A stretch of DNA of 6,018 nucleotides, from assembly GCA_937884235.1 (NCBI GenBank), contig CALGBT010000920.1, positions 1 to 6,018 on the forward strand, given 5' to 3'. Position 1 is the stretch's first letter. The number at the start of each line of letters is the position of its first letter. Positions 1 to 6,018 of this stretch are shown piece after piece. The position numbers were made by a program, and so were the translations under genes. Source of the stretch: an uncultured Pseudomonadota bacterium. Its GTDB lineage: Bacteria; Myxococcota_A; UBA9042; CAIXZC01. The notes beneath the pieces are model-generated. The model was given only the letters and a program-made list of their open reading frames with translations. It was not told where the DNA came from and searched no databases.

Positions 1-989
1 ATCACGGCCAAGGGCCCATCACCCCCCGGGATGGCCCGCTCCTCCAGCAGCGCCTTGAAGCGGTCCTTCATAATCGAGGCCCAGAGCCGTCGCGCCGCCC
101 GGAACTTCGCTACTTCTTCCAGGAAGTTATTGGAAACACTGAAGAAGAACGCCAGTCGCCCGGCAAACTTGTCGACGTCAAGTCCCTTCTTGATGGCCGC
201 GTCGACGTAGGCGATACCATCGGCGAGGGTGAAGGCGACCTCCTGCACGGCGTCGGCCCCGGCTTCGCGGATGTGGTATCCGGAGATGGAGATGGTGTTC
301 CACTTCGGAATCTCCTTGGAGCAGAAGTCGAAGATGTCGGTGATGATGCGGAGCGATGGCTCGGGCGGGAAGATGTAGGTGCCCCGGGCGATGTACTCCT
401 TGAGCACATCATTTTGAATCGTGCCACTGAGCAGGCTCCGTTTGATTCCCCGCTCCTCGGCCACCGCCACGTACATGGCCAGCAGCACCGCTGCCGTGGA
501 GTTAATGGTCATGGAGGTGGAGACCTTGTCCAAGGGGATCTGATCAAAGAGCAGCCGCATGTCGGCGATGGAGTCAATGGCCACTCCCACTTTGCCAACC
601 TCGCCTTGCGACAGGGCGTGATCGGAGTCGTAGCCCATCTGCGTCGGCAAGTCGAAAGCTACGCTGAGGCCCGTCTGCCCTTGCTCGAGCAGATAGCGAT
701 AGCGCCGGTTCGACTCAGCGGCATTGCCAAACCCTGCGTACTGCCGCATGGTCCACATGCGGCCGCGGTGCATGTTGGGCTGGACTCCTCGGGTGTAGGG
801 AAATTGGCCCGGAAAACCGAGTTTATTGTCATAGTCAAAGGGCTCGGACGGGTAGTAGAGGGAGGCGACCTCATCCCCATCGGAGAGTCGAAACGACTCT
901 TTGCGCGGGGCGAATCGAGCCTCAGCGGGGTCCAGGACCTCTTCCTTCCATTGGCGATAGTCACCTGTCATCTTCTCGTGCTCACTCAT
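1..989 (-). CDS. Methylmalonyl-CoA mutase large (catalytic) subunit, N-terminal part; 3' end cut by the window edge
   Basis: The enzyme interconverts (R)-methylmalonyl-CoA and succinyl-CoA with adenosylcobalamin, in the cytoplasm, in propionate and branched-chain metabolism. My translation from the ATG at 989-987 gives 329 codons and runs off the left edge. Residues about 60-329 read as the TIM-barrel substrate domain, with RQYAGF at 82-87, LSVAFDLPTQMGYDSD at 108-123, TIQNDVLKEY at 190-199 and SISGYHIREAGA at 234-245. Tyr84 and Arg202 align with the methylmalonyl-selective Tyr89 and Arg207 of the Propionibacterium enzyme; isobutyryl-CoA mutase has Phe and Gln there. His239 matches the active-site His244. 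The short N-terminus suggests the roughly 520-560 residue form whose B12-binding domain is a separate subunit, but the C-terminus is not visible. The start overlaps the stop of the diguanylate cyclase gene by 8 bp and has a strong ribosome binding site, so translation is probably coupled. Family call is very sure; substrate call is fairly sure. Confidence 0.95.
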   Translation of the reverse strand, partial: MSEHEKMTGDYRQWKEEVLDPAEARFAPRKESFRLSDGDEVASLYYPSEPFDYDNKLGFPGQFPYTRGVQPNMHRGRMWTMRQYAGFGNAAESNRRYRYLLEQGQTGLSVAFDLPTQMGYDSDHALSQGEVGKVGVAIDSIADMRLLFDQIPLDKVSTSMTINSTAAVLLAMYVAVAEERGIKRSLLSGTIQNDVLKEYIARGTYIFPPEPSLRIITDIFDFCSKEIPKWNTISISGYHIREAGADAVQEVAFTLADGIAYVDAAIKKGLDVDKFAGRLAFFFSVSNNFLEEVAKFRAARRLWASIMKDRFKALLEERAIPGGDGPLAV

Positions 990-2373
990 CTAGCTTACTC
1001 CCTCCCTGTTCTATGTCCGCAGCCGGATCAATGACGACGCGATTCCGGCCCTTGTCCTTGGCCCCGTAGAGGGCCAGGTCGGCTCTGGCTACGAGGTCCA
1101 TGGGCTCCAGCATGTCAGTGGTCAGTCGGGCTACCCCGATGCTGATTGAGAGACACCCTCCAGGCTGCTCCTGGCCGAAGGGGAAGTCATGATAGGCCAC
1201 CTTCTGGCGCAGGGCCTCGCAAACCAGGGCGGCCTCCCTGAAACCGGTATCGAGAAAGAGGACCGCGAACTCCTCGCCGCCGTAGCGGCAGGCGATGTCG
1301 GTCTGGCGGACTCTCTGCAGGAAGATCCGGGCCAGTTCCTGGAGGACCTTGTCCCCTTCGGGGTGACCCTGCGTATCGTTGTAGTGCTTGAAGTAGTCTA
1401 CGTCAATCATGGCGAACGAGAGAGGACGGTCCCCCCGCCGTGCCAGTTCAAAGTAGAACGGCAAGGCCTCCATGAGGTGGCGACGATTGGGGAGCCCGGT
1501 GAGGGCGTCGGTGCGAGCCAGGCGCTCCAACTGAGTGTTGGCGGTTCGCAGCTTCTCCATGGTGGCCAGCAGCTCTACATTGGCCTTTCCCAAATCCTCA
1601 GTACGCTCCGAGACCAACGCTTGGAGATCATGGGTGTGTCGTTCCAACTCAGCGGTCATTTTGTCGAAGCTTTGACCGAGCCGTGCCACTTCGCTTGCAC
1701 CCGCCAGATCAGCCCGTGCCGCCAGATTACCGCCCCGCACAGACTCCGCCACAGAGGAGAGTTTCAGTACCGGTCGCAGGAAGAAGCGCTCAGCAATGAA
1801 GTAGAGGAGCAGCGCGGTGAGAAGAGCGAAGAGGAGCATTACTTTCATGGTACGCCAGATGAAGCGCAACAGCACTGCCGATTCACCAGAGAGGTCCAAC
1901 TCCGCGGTGAGTGTGCCCCAGCGGATTCCTGGTAGCCCCTCCACTGAGGTGCTCAGCGGGTAGGCGACAAGTAACACGCGGTGATTCCCTTCCTCGTGGT
2001 ACTGCAATGCCGGTGTCTCTTCCTGGCTAGCGAAGATGACGAAAGGATCCGAGAGCAGCCGCCCGTACATGTTCTTCTCGGTATGTCCCATCACTCGCCG
2101 CTGCCGGTCCAGCACGGCAACAGAGCGTACGCCGTCAGTGGTCGCCATGCGGGCCCGGAATTCCTCGACGATGCGATCGAGATCCTCGATGCGGTTTTGC
2201 GCCAGGGCCGAGACGCACGGCGCAGAGAGTGCGGCGAGCAGTACTCGCGCCCGGTTCTCCACCTCCTCAGTGTAAACCTCACGCTCGTGGTCTGCGATGT
2301 AGAAGGCCATAATCAACATGGAGAGCATGACCATGGAGACCCCGGCCACAAGGACACGCACGCGGATGCTCAC
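982..2373 (-). CDS. Membrane-bound diguanylate cyclase with periplasmic sensor, HAMP and GGEEF domain
   Basis: This 463-residue protein should make c-di-GMP from two GTP at the inner membrane. Domains in order: TM1 about 5-27; a periplasmic domain about 28-172 that looks like a single Cache/PAS-like sensor (GVRSVAVLDRQRRVMGHT at 81-98); TM2 about 175-197; HAMP about 198-250; a coiled coil about 240-285; and the GGDEF domain about 286-450. The catalytic domain looks active: RTDALTGLPNRR at 287-298, the metal-binding Asp324 in MIDVDYFKHYND, and GGEEF at 365-369. The inhibitory site RQTD (356-359) has the canonical spacing before GGEEF, so product feedback inhibition is expected. The start is GTG at 2373-2371; it overlaps the stop of the preceding lipoprotein gene by 4 bp (GTGA) and follows a good Shine-Dalgarno. 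No EAL or HD-GYP domain is present. The sensor domain's ligand cannot be read from the sequence; the coupled binding protein is the obvious candidate input. Confidence 0.95.
   Translation of the reverse strand: MSIRVRVLVAGVSMVMLSMLIMAFYIADHEREVYTEEVENRARVLLAALSAPCVSALAQNRIEDLDRIVEEFRARMATTDGVRSVAVLDRQRRVMGHTEKNMYGRLLSDPFVIFASQEETPALQYHEEGNHRVLLVAYPLSTSVEGLPGIRWGTLTAELDLSGESAVLLRFIWRTMKVMLLFALLTALLLYFIAERFFLRPVLKLSSVAESVRGGNLAARADLAGASEVARLGQSFDKMTAELERHTHDLQALVSERTEDLGKANVELLATMEKLRTANTQLERLARTDALTGLPNRRHLMEALPFYFELARRGDRPLSFAMIDVDYFKHYNDTQGHPEGDKVLQELARIFLQRVRQTDIACRYGGEEFAVLFLDTGFREAALVCEALRQKVAYHDFPFGQEQPGGCLSISIGVARLTTDMLEPMDLVARADLALYGAKDKGRNRVVIDPAADIEQGGSKLDE
998..1007 (-). promoter_or_regulatory. 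Ribosome binding site of the mutase gene
   Basis: On the minus strand this reads AGGGAGGGAG and ends 8 bases before the ATG at 989. The spacing is ideal and supports that ATG over the next in-frame Met (codon 7). The site lies inside the last codons of the diguanylate cyclase gene, so ribosomes finishing that gene pass over it. Confidence 0.75.
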
Positions 2374-3326
2374 GGTGCCACCTCCCGCAACCGGGCCATC
2401 CGTTTTCGCACCGGGTCATAAAAGGAGTCCTGAGTGGTCACCCAGCCGTTGATCTCCACGGCGCCGCCAAGGACCATTCGACCCTCTTCAGAGCCGGAGT
2501 TGAGTTGTGCCAGGGTCTCCTTGATGGTTGCGGCCACAGCGGGTGCCAGCCCTGGCCGGGCTACCACCGCATCGTGGGGAATGCGCCCGGTGACGGCAAG
2601 TACGCGCAGATTCCCAACGTCCAGCTTGCGGGCTCTGGCCGGGCGCATGAAGGACGAGAAAGTGGCCGCTGCGTCCACCTTGCCGTCAAGCACCAATTTC
2701 AATGCCGTGAGATGGTCTCCGGACATCACCGTTGCCCCAAAAAACTGCTCCGGGTTCTCCCCTCTCTCGAGCAAGAAGGCCTGGGGGAAGAGATAGCCCG
2801 AAGCCGATCCGGCGGTAGTGTAAGCGAATCGCTTGCCCCTCATGTCCTCCACTGAGGCAATGGCGCTGTCGGCCCGAGTGACGAGGTAACCGGAGTAGCT
2901 CACCGAGCCAAAAGAGACCTGGGTGAGGAGCAGCTGCAAGCAGGGCATGCGCTCTTGTGCCAGGACGTAGGTCAGCGGTGAGAGGGAGGCCAGGTCTACC
3001 CGGTCGGCGGCGAGATCGTCCACCAGCCCCGAGTAGCTCTCGGCGGGTACCAGTTCGAAGGTGTAGCCGGTGCGTTTACCCAGATAGGTCAGGATGGGCC
3101 CGAAATGCTCCGCCAGAATGTCCGCATCGAGGTAGGGCGTGACGCCAAACCGGAGTACCGGTGGAATGATGTCGTCGCTCTCGCAACTGTCCGGACGACC
3201 CTCTTTGGCAGGCGAGTTGGCGGGTGCCTCCACCAGTGGTCGAGGACCCAGAGAGCCACGACTGCAGGCCATCACCAGCAGAATCGCAACCCAAAGTGCC
3301 ATGGTCCGCAGGGCCCACTGTTCCAT
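2370..3326 (-). CDS. PhnD-like periplasmic substrate-binding lipoprotein
   Basis: This is a 318-residue solute-binding protein of the phosphate/phosphite/phosphonate (PhnD, PF12974-type) family, predicted to be exported and lipidated. Residues 1-20 form a signal peptide with an Arg in the n-region, a hydrophobic core (LWVAILLV) and a lipobox ending in MAC, so Cys21 is the lipid anchor. A Pro/Ala/Ser-rich linker runs about 22-57. The binding domain follows: LRFGVTPYLDADILAEHFGP at 58-77, DLASLSPLTYVLA at 111-123, the loop GSASGYLFP at 173-181, GDHLTALKLVLDGKVDAA at 203-220 and IPHDAVVARPGL at 249-260. The frame stays open upstream to 3458, but that extension lies inside the ssnA gene. The ATG at 3326 starts the signal peptide, 11 bp after the ssnA stop, with only a weak GAG ribosome binding site; ATG 3302 (MALWV) is an alternative. 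No transporter permease or ATPase gene is beside it. It overlaps the diguanylate cyclase gene instead, so I infer a sensing role. The ligand is unknown. Confidence 0.9.
   Translation of the reverse strand: MEQWALRTMALWVAILLVMACSRGSLGPRPLVEAPANSPAKEGRPDSCESDDIIPPVLRFGVTPYLDADILAEHFGPILTYLGKRTGYTFELVPAESYSGLVDDLAADRVDLASLSPLTYVLAQERMPCLQLLLTQVSFGSVSYSGYLVTRADSAIASVEDMRGKRFAYTTAGSASGYLFPQAFLLERGENPEQFFGATVMSGDHLTALKLVLDGKVDAAATFSSFMRPARARKLDVGNLRVLAVTGRIPHDAVVARPGLAPAVAATIKETLAQLNSGSEEGRMVLGGAVEINGWVTTQDSFYDPVRKRMARLREVAP
2378..2386 (-). promoter_or_regulatory. Ribosome binding site of the diguanylate cyclase gene
   Basis: The minus strand reads GGGAGGTGG just upstream of the GTG start at 2373, with 4 bases between the end of the motif and the start (about 7 from the GGGAGG core). 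It lies within the final codons of the lipoprotein gene. This site and the 4-bp stop/start overlap decide the GTG start over the internal Met codons in TM1. Confidence 0.7.
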
Positions 3327-3337
3327 ATGAAAACTCG

Positions 3338-4675
3338 CTAGTTGATTTCCGTGAAGCGTTGCCAGGTGAGTGGGCTCAGCTTCCGGGCCGCTGCCGCTAC
3401 GATCTCCGGTGAAATGGTGAGTACTTTGCCTTCGGCCATGAGGAAACGCCCGTTGCACATGGTGTGAGTCACCCGGGAGGGGTGGACGCCAAAGAGAAAG
3501 TGACCGTACCAGTTTGCGGCCGAGATGGGCGTGAAGGGGTAGTGTTCAACGATTATCAAGTCCGCTGCGGCCCCCTTCTCGAGGGTGCCCAGCTTGGTGC
3601 CGAACTGTTCGGAGGCGAAGGCTGCGTTGTTCCGCACGAGAATATCCACCGCTTCACCAAAGGCGATGGTGGGGTCGGCTTTGACCTGACGTTGCAGCAG
3701 CATCGCGTAGCGAGCTTCTTCGATCATGTTAGAGGTCATTCCATCGGTGCCGAGGCCGACTCTAATCCCCTGTGCCAGCATGCCCAGGATGTCTGCCGCA
3801 CCAACGGCGTTGTTCATGTTGGACTCGGGGTTGTGTGCCACAAACGTGCCGCTTTCCTGCAACAGCGTCCGCTCCGCCGCATCCACATGGATGCAGTGGG
3901 CCAGAATGGTCTTGGGGCCCAGGGCACCGGCATCGTGATAACGTTGCACTACCCGCTTGCCATACTTACTCAGGCTGTCCTCCTGGTCGGAGATGTCTTC
4001 CGCAGCATGGACGTGGATACCAGCGCCGACTTCCTTGGCCATGGTCACAGCCCGCTCCAGCGTTGGCTGAGAGACGGTCATGGAGGCGTGCAGCCCGAAC
4101 ATGCCTCGCAGCATGTTGCCCTGGCCGTTTACTTCGCCAGCAAACTCTGCGTTCTCCGCCAGCCCTGCCTCCAAGGATTCTTCGCCGTCCCGGTCGCTCA
4201 CCTCGTAGCAGAAGCTGCTGCGCACGCCGGCGGCGGTGGCCGCGTTGGCCAGGGTCCGCAGACTACCCTTGACTGCCCATGGGGAAGCGTGGTGGTCAAT
4301 GACCGTGGTCGTTCCGGAGATAATCGCCCGGTAGTAAGGCACCATTGCACTGTAGTAGACGTCTTCCAGCGAGAGGGCGCGGTCGAGTTTCCACCAGAGC
4401 TTCTTCAGGATTTCGGGAAAATTGATGGCCGGTTCGCCGGCGAGGCCGCAAGCAAATGTCGAGTAGAGATGCATGTGGCCATTGACCATGCCGGGCATCA
4501 CCACCCGCCCAGCAGCATTGACGACGGCCGCACCTGGGTACCTGGGCAACAGGTCAGCGGTGGTGCCGACCTCGGCAATAGTGGTTCCATCGACGCAGAC
4601 TGCGCCATCTTCAATCACGAAATCGGGGTTCCCCGGGCTGACTACTGTGCCATGAATAATCAAAGTCTGACTCAT
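3338..4675 (-). CDS. ssnA: SsnA-type metal-dependent amidohydrolase (putative aminohydrolase)
   Basis: This 445-residue cytoplasmic enzyme belongs to the amidohydrolase superfamily, close to the deaminase/chlorohydrolase group that hydrolyses amino groups from ring compounds. The strongest SsnA signatures are KKLWWKLDRALSLEDVYYS at 91-109, VIDHHASPWAVKGSL at 125-139 and ESNMNN at 284-289, which closely match the E. coli protein as I recall it. Metal ligands are complete: HMH at 67-69, His223 in HVHAAED, His260 in LAHC and Asp311 in GTDG; Glu226 is the likely proton shuttle. E. coli SsnA (about 442 residues) has no firmly established substrate; its gene lies in a selenium/molybdenum hydroxylase and purine-related cluster and has been linked to stationary-phase viability. 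None of those partners is visible here. A start at 4684 (three residues longer) is possible, but AAGGAG abuts that ATG directly, while it lies 9 bases from the ATG at 4675, so I chose the latter. The lipoprotein gene follows after 11 bp. Confidence 0.92.
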   Translation of the reverse strand: MSQTLIIHGTVVSPGNPDFVIEDGAVCVDGTTIAEVGTTADLLPRYPGAAVVNAAGRVVMPGMVNGHMHLYSTFACGLAGEPAINFPEILKKLWWKLDRALSLEDVYYSAMVPYYRAIISGTTTVIDHHASPWAVKGSLRTLANAATAAGVRSSFCYEVSDRDGEESLEAGLAENAEFAGEVNGQGNMLRGMFGLHASMTVSQPTLERAVTMAKEVGAGIHVHAAEDISDQEDSLSKYGKRVVQRYHDAGALGPKTILAHCIHVDAAERTLLQESGTFVAHNPESNMNNAVGAADILGMLAQGIRVGLGTDGMTSNMIEEARYAMLLQRQVKADPTIAFGEAVDILVRNNAAFASEQFGTKLGTLEKGAAADLIIVEHYPFTPISAANWYGHFLFGVHPSRVTHTMCNGRFLMAEGKVLTISPEIVAAAARKLSPLTWQRFTEIN

Positions 4676-4684
4676 CGGGTGCAT

Positions 4685-4690
4685 CTCCTT
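4685..4690 (-). promoter_or_regulatory. Ribosome binding site that decides the ssnA start
   Basis: The minus strand reads AAGGAG, directly touching an ATG at 4684-4682 and 9 bases before a second in-frame ATG at 4675-4673. Zero spacing is unfavourable and 9 is workable, so the second ATG is the likelier start. The 48-bp gap around it (4676-4723) shows no clear terminator or convincing promoter. Confidence 0.65.
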
Positions 4691-4723
4691 TACAGGTTGA
4701 ACATAGGTAGTATGGAATGAAAA

Positions 4724-6018
4724 CTACTCTGTGGTCGCAGGCTCCTCACCGGAGTCACCGTCGCCCTCTTCTGGCTCAGCCGGCGGTGGCTCAATGGCTT
4801 TGCGATACTTCTCCTCTTCGGCCTTAATCAGGTCTTGGCTGCGGACCTCCTGCATCTGCCGGTCCAGTTCCCAGGCCTTGTCTTCCAGCTCCCAGACATC
4901 CTTGCGGCGGGCCGATTGCAGTTCCTCAATGGCGATACCATCCTGGATCAGGTGTTCCACCAGGGCCGCAACGCTCTCGTCGGCGATGTAGTGTCCGCCG
5001 TAGCCGTAGAAGTCGTCGCCGCGCTTGATGCCTACCATTGCAGTTACGCCGATACGCGCCATGACCTGGCTAATCCGCTTGTTGGTTTCAGCTTTGATCT
5101 CCCGGCGCCGTGCCTTGGCTTTGGCCCGCAGGGCGTCCTTCTCCTTTTCTAATCGCTTGTATTCTTCGCTGTAAGGAACGTCGGTGGGCTCCTCAGCCCT
5201 GGCCGCATCCCAGTCGCCGGCAGAGCTGGCCAGCCCCATGAAGAACGTGGCAAATGAACCGAAATCCATGACCGCCACTCCGGTGGTCTCCTCCAGGCTA
5301 AGGAGGGAGGCTAGTTCGGGATTTTCGAGTTGGTCAACGAAACTGCGTCGGGTCTTGCTCTTCAAGGCCGCGACGAATTCCGGGTCAGTCGTGGCAATGA
5401 GATGGCCGTCGGCGATGGTCAACGAAACGGTGCGCCATTCGGGGACGGGAATGTTCCATGACTTGTCCCCTGCGGGCTGTACGAAAGGCTCCACCATGGC
5501 CAGTGCGAAGACCTTCGCCAGGGCCTTCGCCGCCTGCTCTTCGTCGGTGAGGCCCAGTAGCAGGGTTCCGCCGATGGTCTTGAAACCTTCCAACTCTCCG
5601 GTGAGGATTTCATCGATGTCGCCGAAGACGGAGAAGGCAATTTCGCCAGAGAAAACGGCCAGTATGTCTTCCTGCAGGTCGAGGGCGGTGAAGGCCTTGA
5701 ACTGCTCAGAGAGCTTGGCAATGGACATCTCTTCTGGAGCCAACATCAGGTCGATAAGCTCCAGATAGCCCTTGATGTCAATGTTGAGATGTGCCAGGTA
5801 GAAGGGCCGCTGTGGCGTATAGGCGATAATCGGGGAAGGTCCTTTGACCGGGCGGGCCAGTGCGGCCCAGCGGGAGTCGGGACCGATGCGCGTGTAGCTC
5901 TTGAAGCGCAGACTCTTCTCCGCCAGTTCAACGCCCATGGCCACGGTGCCGGTACCGGCGAGGAGGGACTCAAACATCTCCTTCTCGGCGGAACGACGCT
6001 TCTGCTCACGCTCGGCCC
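4724..6018 (-). CDS. Uncharacterised protein with charged helical insert and acidic tail; 5' end cut by the window edge
   Basis: I do not recognise this protein with confidence. The frame is open to the right edge; an internal Met at 5977 is preceded by 13 visible in-frame codons rich in Glu, Lys and Arg, and AAGGAG abuts it with no spacing, so the true start is probably outside the window. Numbering from that Met, the 417 residues show: an alternating strand/helix body at about 1-255 (LLLGLTDEEQAAKALAKVF at 139-157, then LTIADGHLIATTDPEFVAAL at 186-205); a very charged helix about 269-302 that could form a coiled coil; a return to a beta-like stretch (VTAMVGIKRGDDFYGYGGHY, 311-330); a second charged helix about 350-394; and an acidic tail of Pro, Glu, Gly and Asp to the stop. 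The body resembles the DUF3352-like group of bacterial proteins of unknown function, a weak resemblance from memory. No membrane segment is visible; a signal or anchor could lie in the missing N-terminus. ssnA follows after 48 bp and may be co-transcribed. Confidence 0.8.
   Translation of the reverse strand, partial: AEREQKRRSAEKEMFESLLAGTGTVAMGVELAEKSLRFKSYTRIGPDSRWAALARPVKGPSPIIAYTPQRPFYLAHLNIDIKGYLELIDLMLAPEEMSIAKLSEQFKAFTALDLQEDILAVFSGEIAFSVFGDIDEILTGELEGFKTIGGTLLLGLTDEEQAAKALAKVFALAMVEPFVQPAGDKSWNIPVPEWRTVSLTIADGHLIATTDPEFVAALKSKTRRSFVDQLENPELASLLSLEETTGVAVMDFGSFATFFMGLASSAGDWDAARAEEPTDVPYSEEYKRLEKEKDALRAKAKARRREIKAETNKRISQVMARIGVTAMVGIKRGDDFYGYGGHYIADESVAALVEHLIQDGIAIEELQSARRKDVWELEDKAWELDRQMQEVRSQDLIKAEEEKYRKAIEPPPAEPEEGDGDSGEEPATTE

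Noticed and set aside
273..1034. A 253-codon plus-strand open frame antisense to the mutase gene
   Set aside because: The minus-strand frame encodes highly conserved mutase motifs over the whole stretch; the plus-strand product is low in recognisable content.
1189..1935. A 248-codon plus-strand open frame antisense to the diguanylate cyclase
   Set aside because: It is a shadow of the GGDEF, HAMP and coiled-coil coding region, with no ribosome binding site or recognisable domain noted.
2370..3326. The binding lipoprotein as part of a phosphonate ABC importer
   Set aside because: No permease or ATPase gene is in the window and the immediate coupled partner is a cyclase. This remains possible if transporter genes lie elsewhere in the genome.
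3327..3458. A 44-residue N-terminal extension of the PhnD-like protein
   Set aside because: It lies inside the ssnA coding region and would put a long polar segment before the signal peptide; the ATG at 3326 gives a proper lipoprotein signal.
3464..4720. A 418-codon open frame on the plus strand, antisense to ssnA
   Set aside because: It is fully explained by ssnA codon bias on the opposite strand. The translation resembles no family, while the minus-strand protein has full SsnA motifs and metal ligands.
4676..4723. A promoter or terminator between the uncharacterised gene and ssnA
   Set aside because: The 48-bp gap has no stable inverted repeat with a T-run and no convincing -35/-10 pair on the minus strand. 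A separate promoter cannot be excluded.

Overview
The window is a compact stretch of about 6 kb in which every supported gene is on the minus strand, so transcription runs right to left. It is moderately GC-rich, with almost no non-coding DNA. The genes point to a Gram-negative bacterium, because they include a lipoprotein with a lipobox, a two-membrane-segment diguanylate cyclase with a periplasmic domain, and Shine-Dalgarno-type ribosome binding sites. The style resembles deltaproteobacterial/myxobacterial or related environmental lineages, but nothing here fixes the taxon. No RNA genes, mobile elements, CRISPR arrays or clear terminators were seen.

Layout in transcription order: (1) 4724 to the right edge is the 3' part of an uncharacterised protein with an alpha/beta-looking body, an inserted charged helical segment and an acidic Pro/Glu tail. 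(2) 3338-4675 is an SsnA-type amidohydrolase with a complete metal-binding set. (3) 2370-3326 is a PhnD-like periplasmic substrate-binding lipoprotein. (4) 982-2373 is a membrane diguanylate cyclase (TM, periplasmic sensor, TM, HAMP, coiled coil, GGEEF). (5) The left edge to 989 is the N-terminal 329 residues of a methylmalonyl-CoA mutase large subunit.

Genes 2 to 5 look like one operon: the gaps are 11 bp, then a 4-bp overlap (GTGA), then an 8-bp overlap (ATGAGTGA). Gene 1 lies 48 bp upstream of gene 2 and may belong to the same transcript. The main point of interest is the overlapping pair of an orphan PhnD-like binding lipoprotein and a diguanylate cyclase. No ABC permease or ATPase genes flank it in the window. 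The simplest reading is a ligand-sensing c-di-GMP module, comparable in logic to the NspS/MbaA polyamine sensor of Vibrio cholerae, in which a periplasmic binding protein reports to a membrane GGDEF protein. Two metabolic enzymes, SsnA and methylmalonyl-CoA mutase, share the transcript. How they relate to the signalling pair is not known from the sequence.
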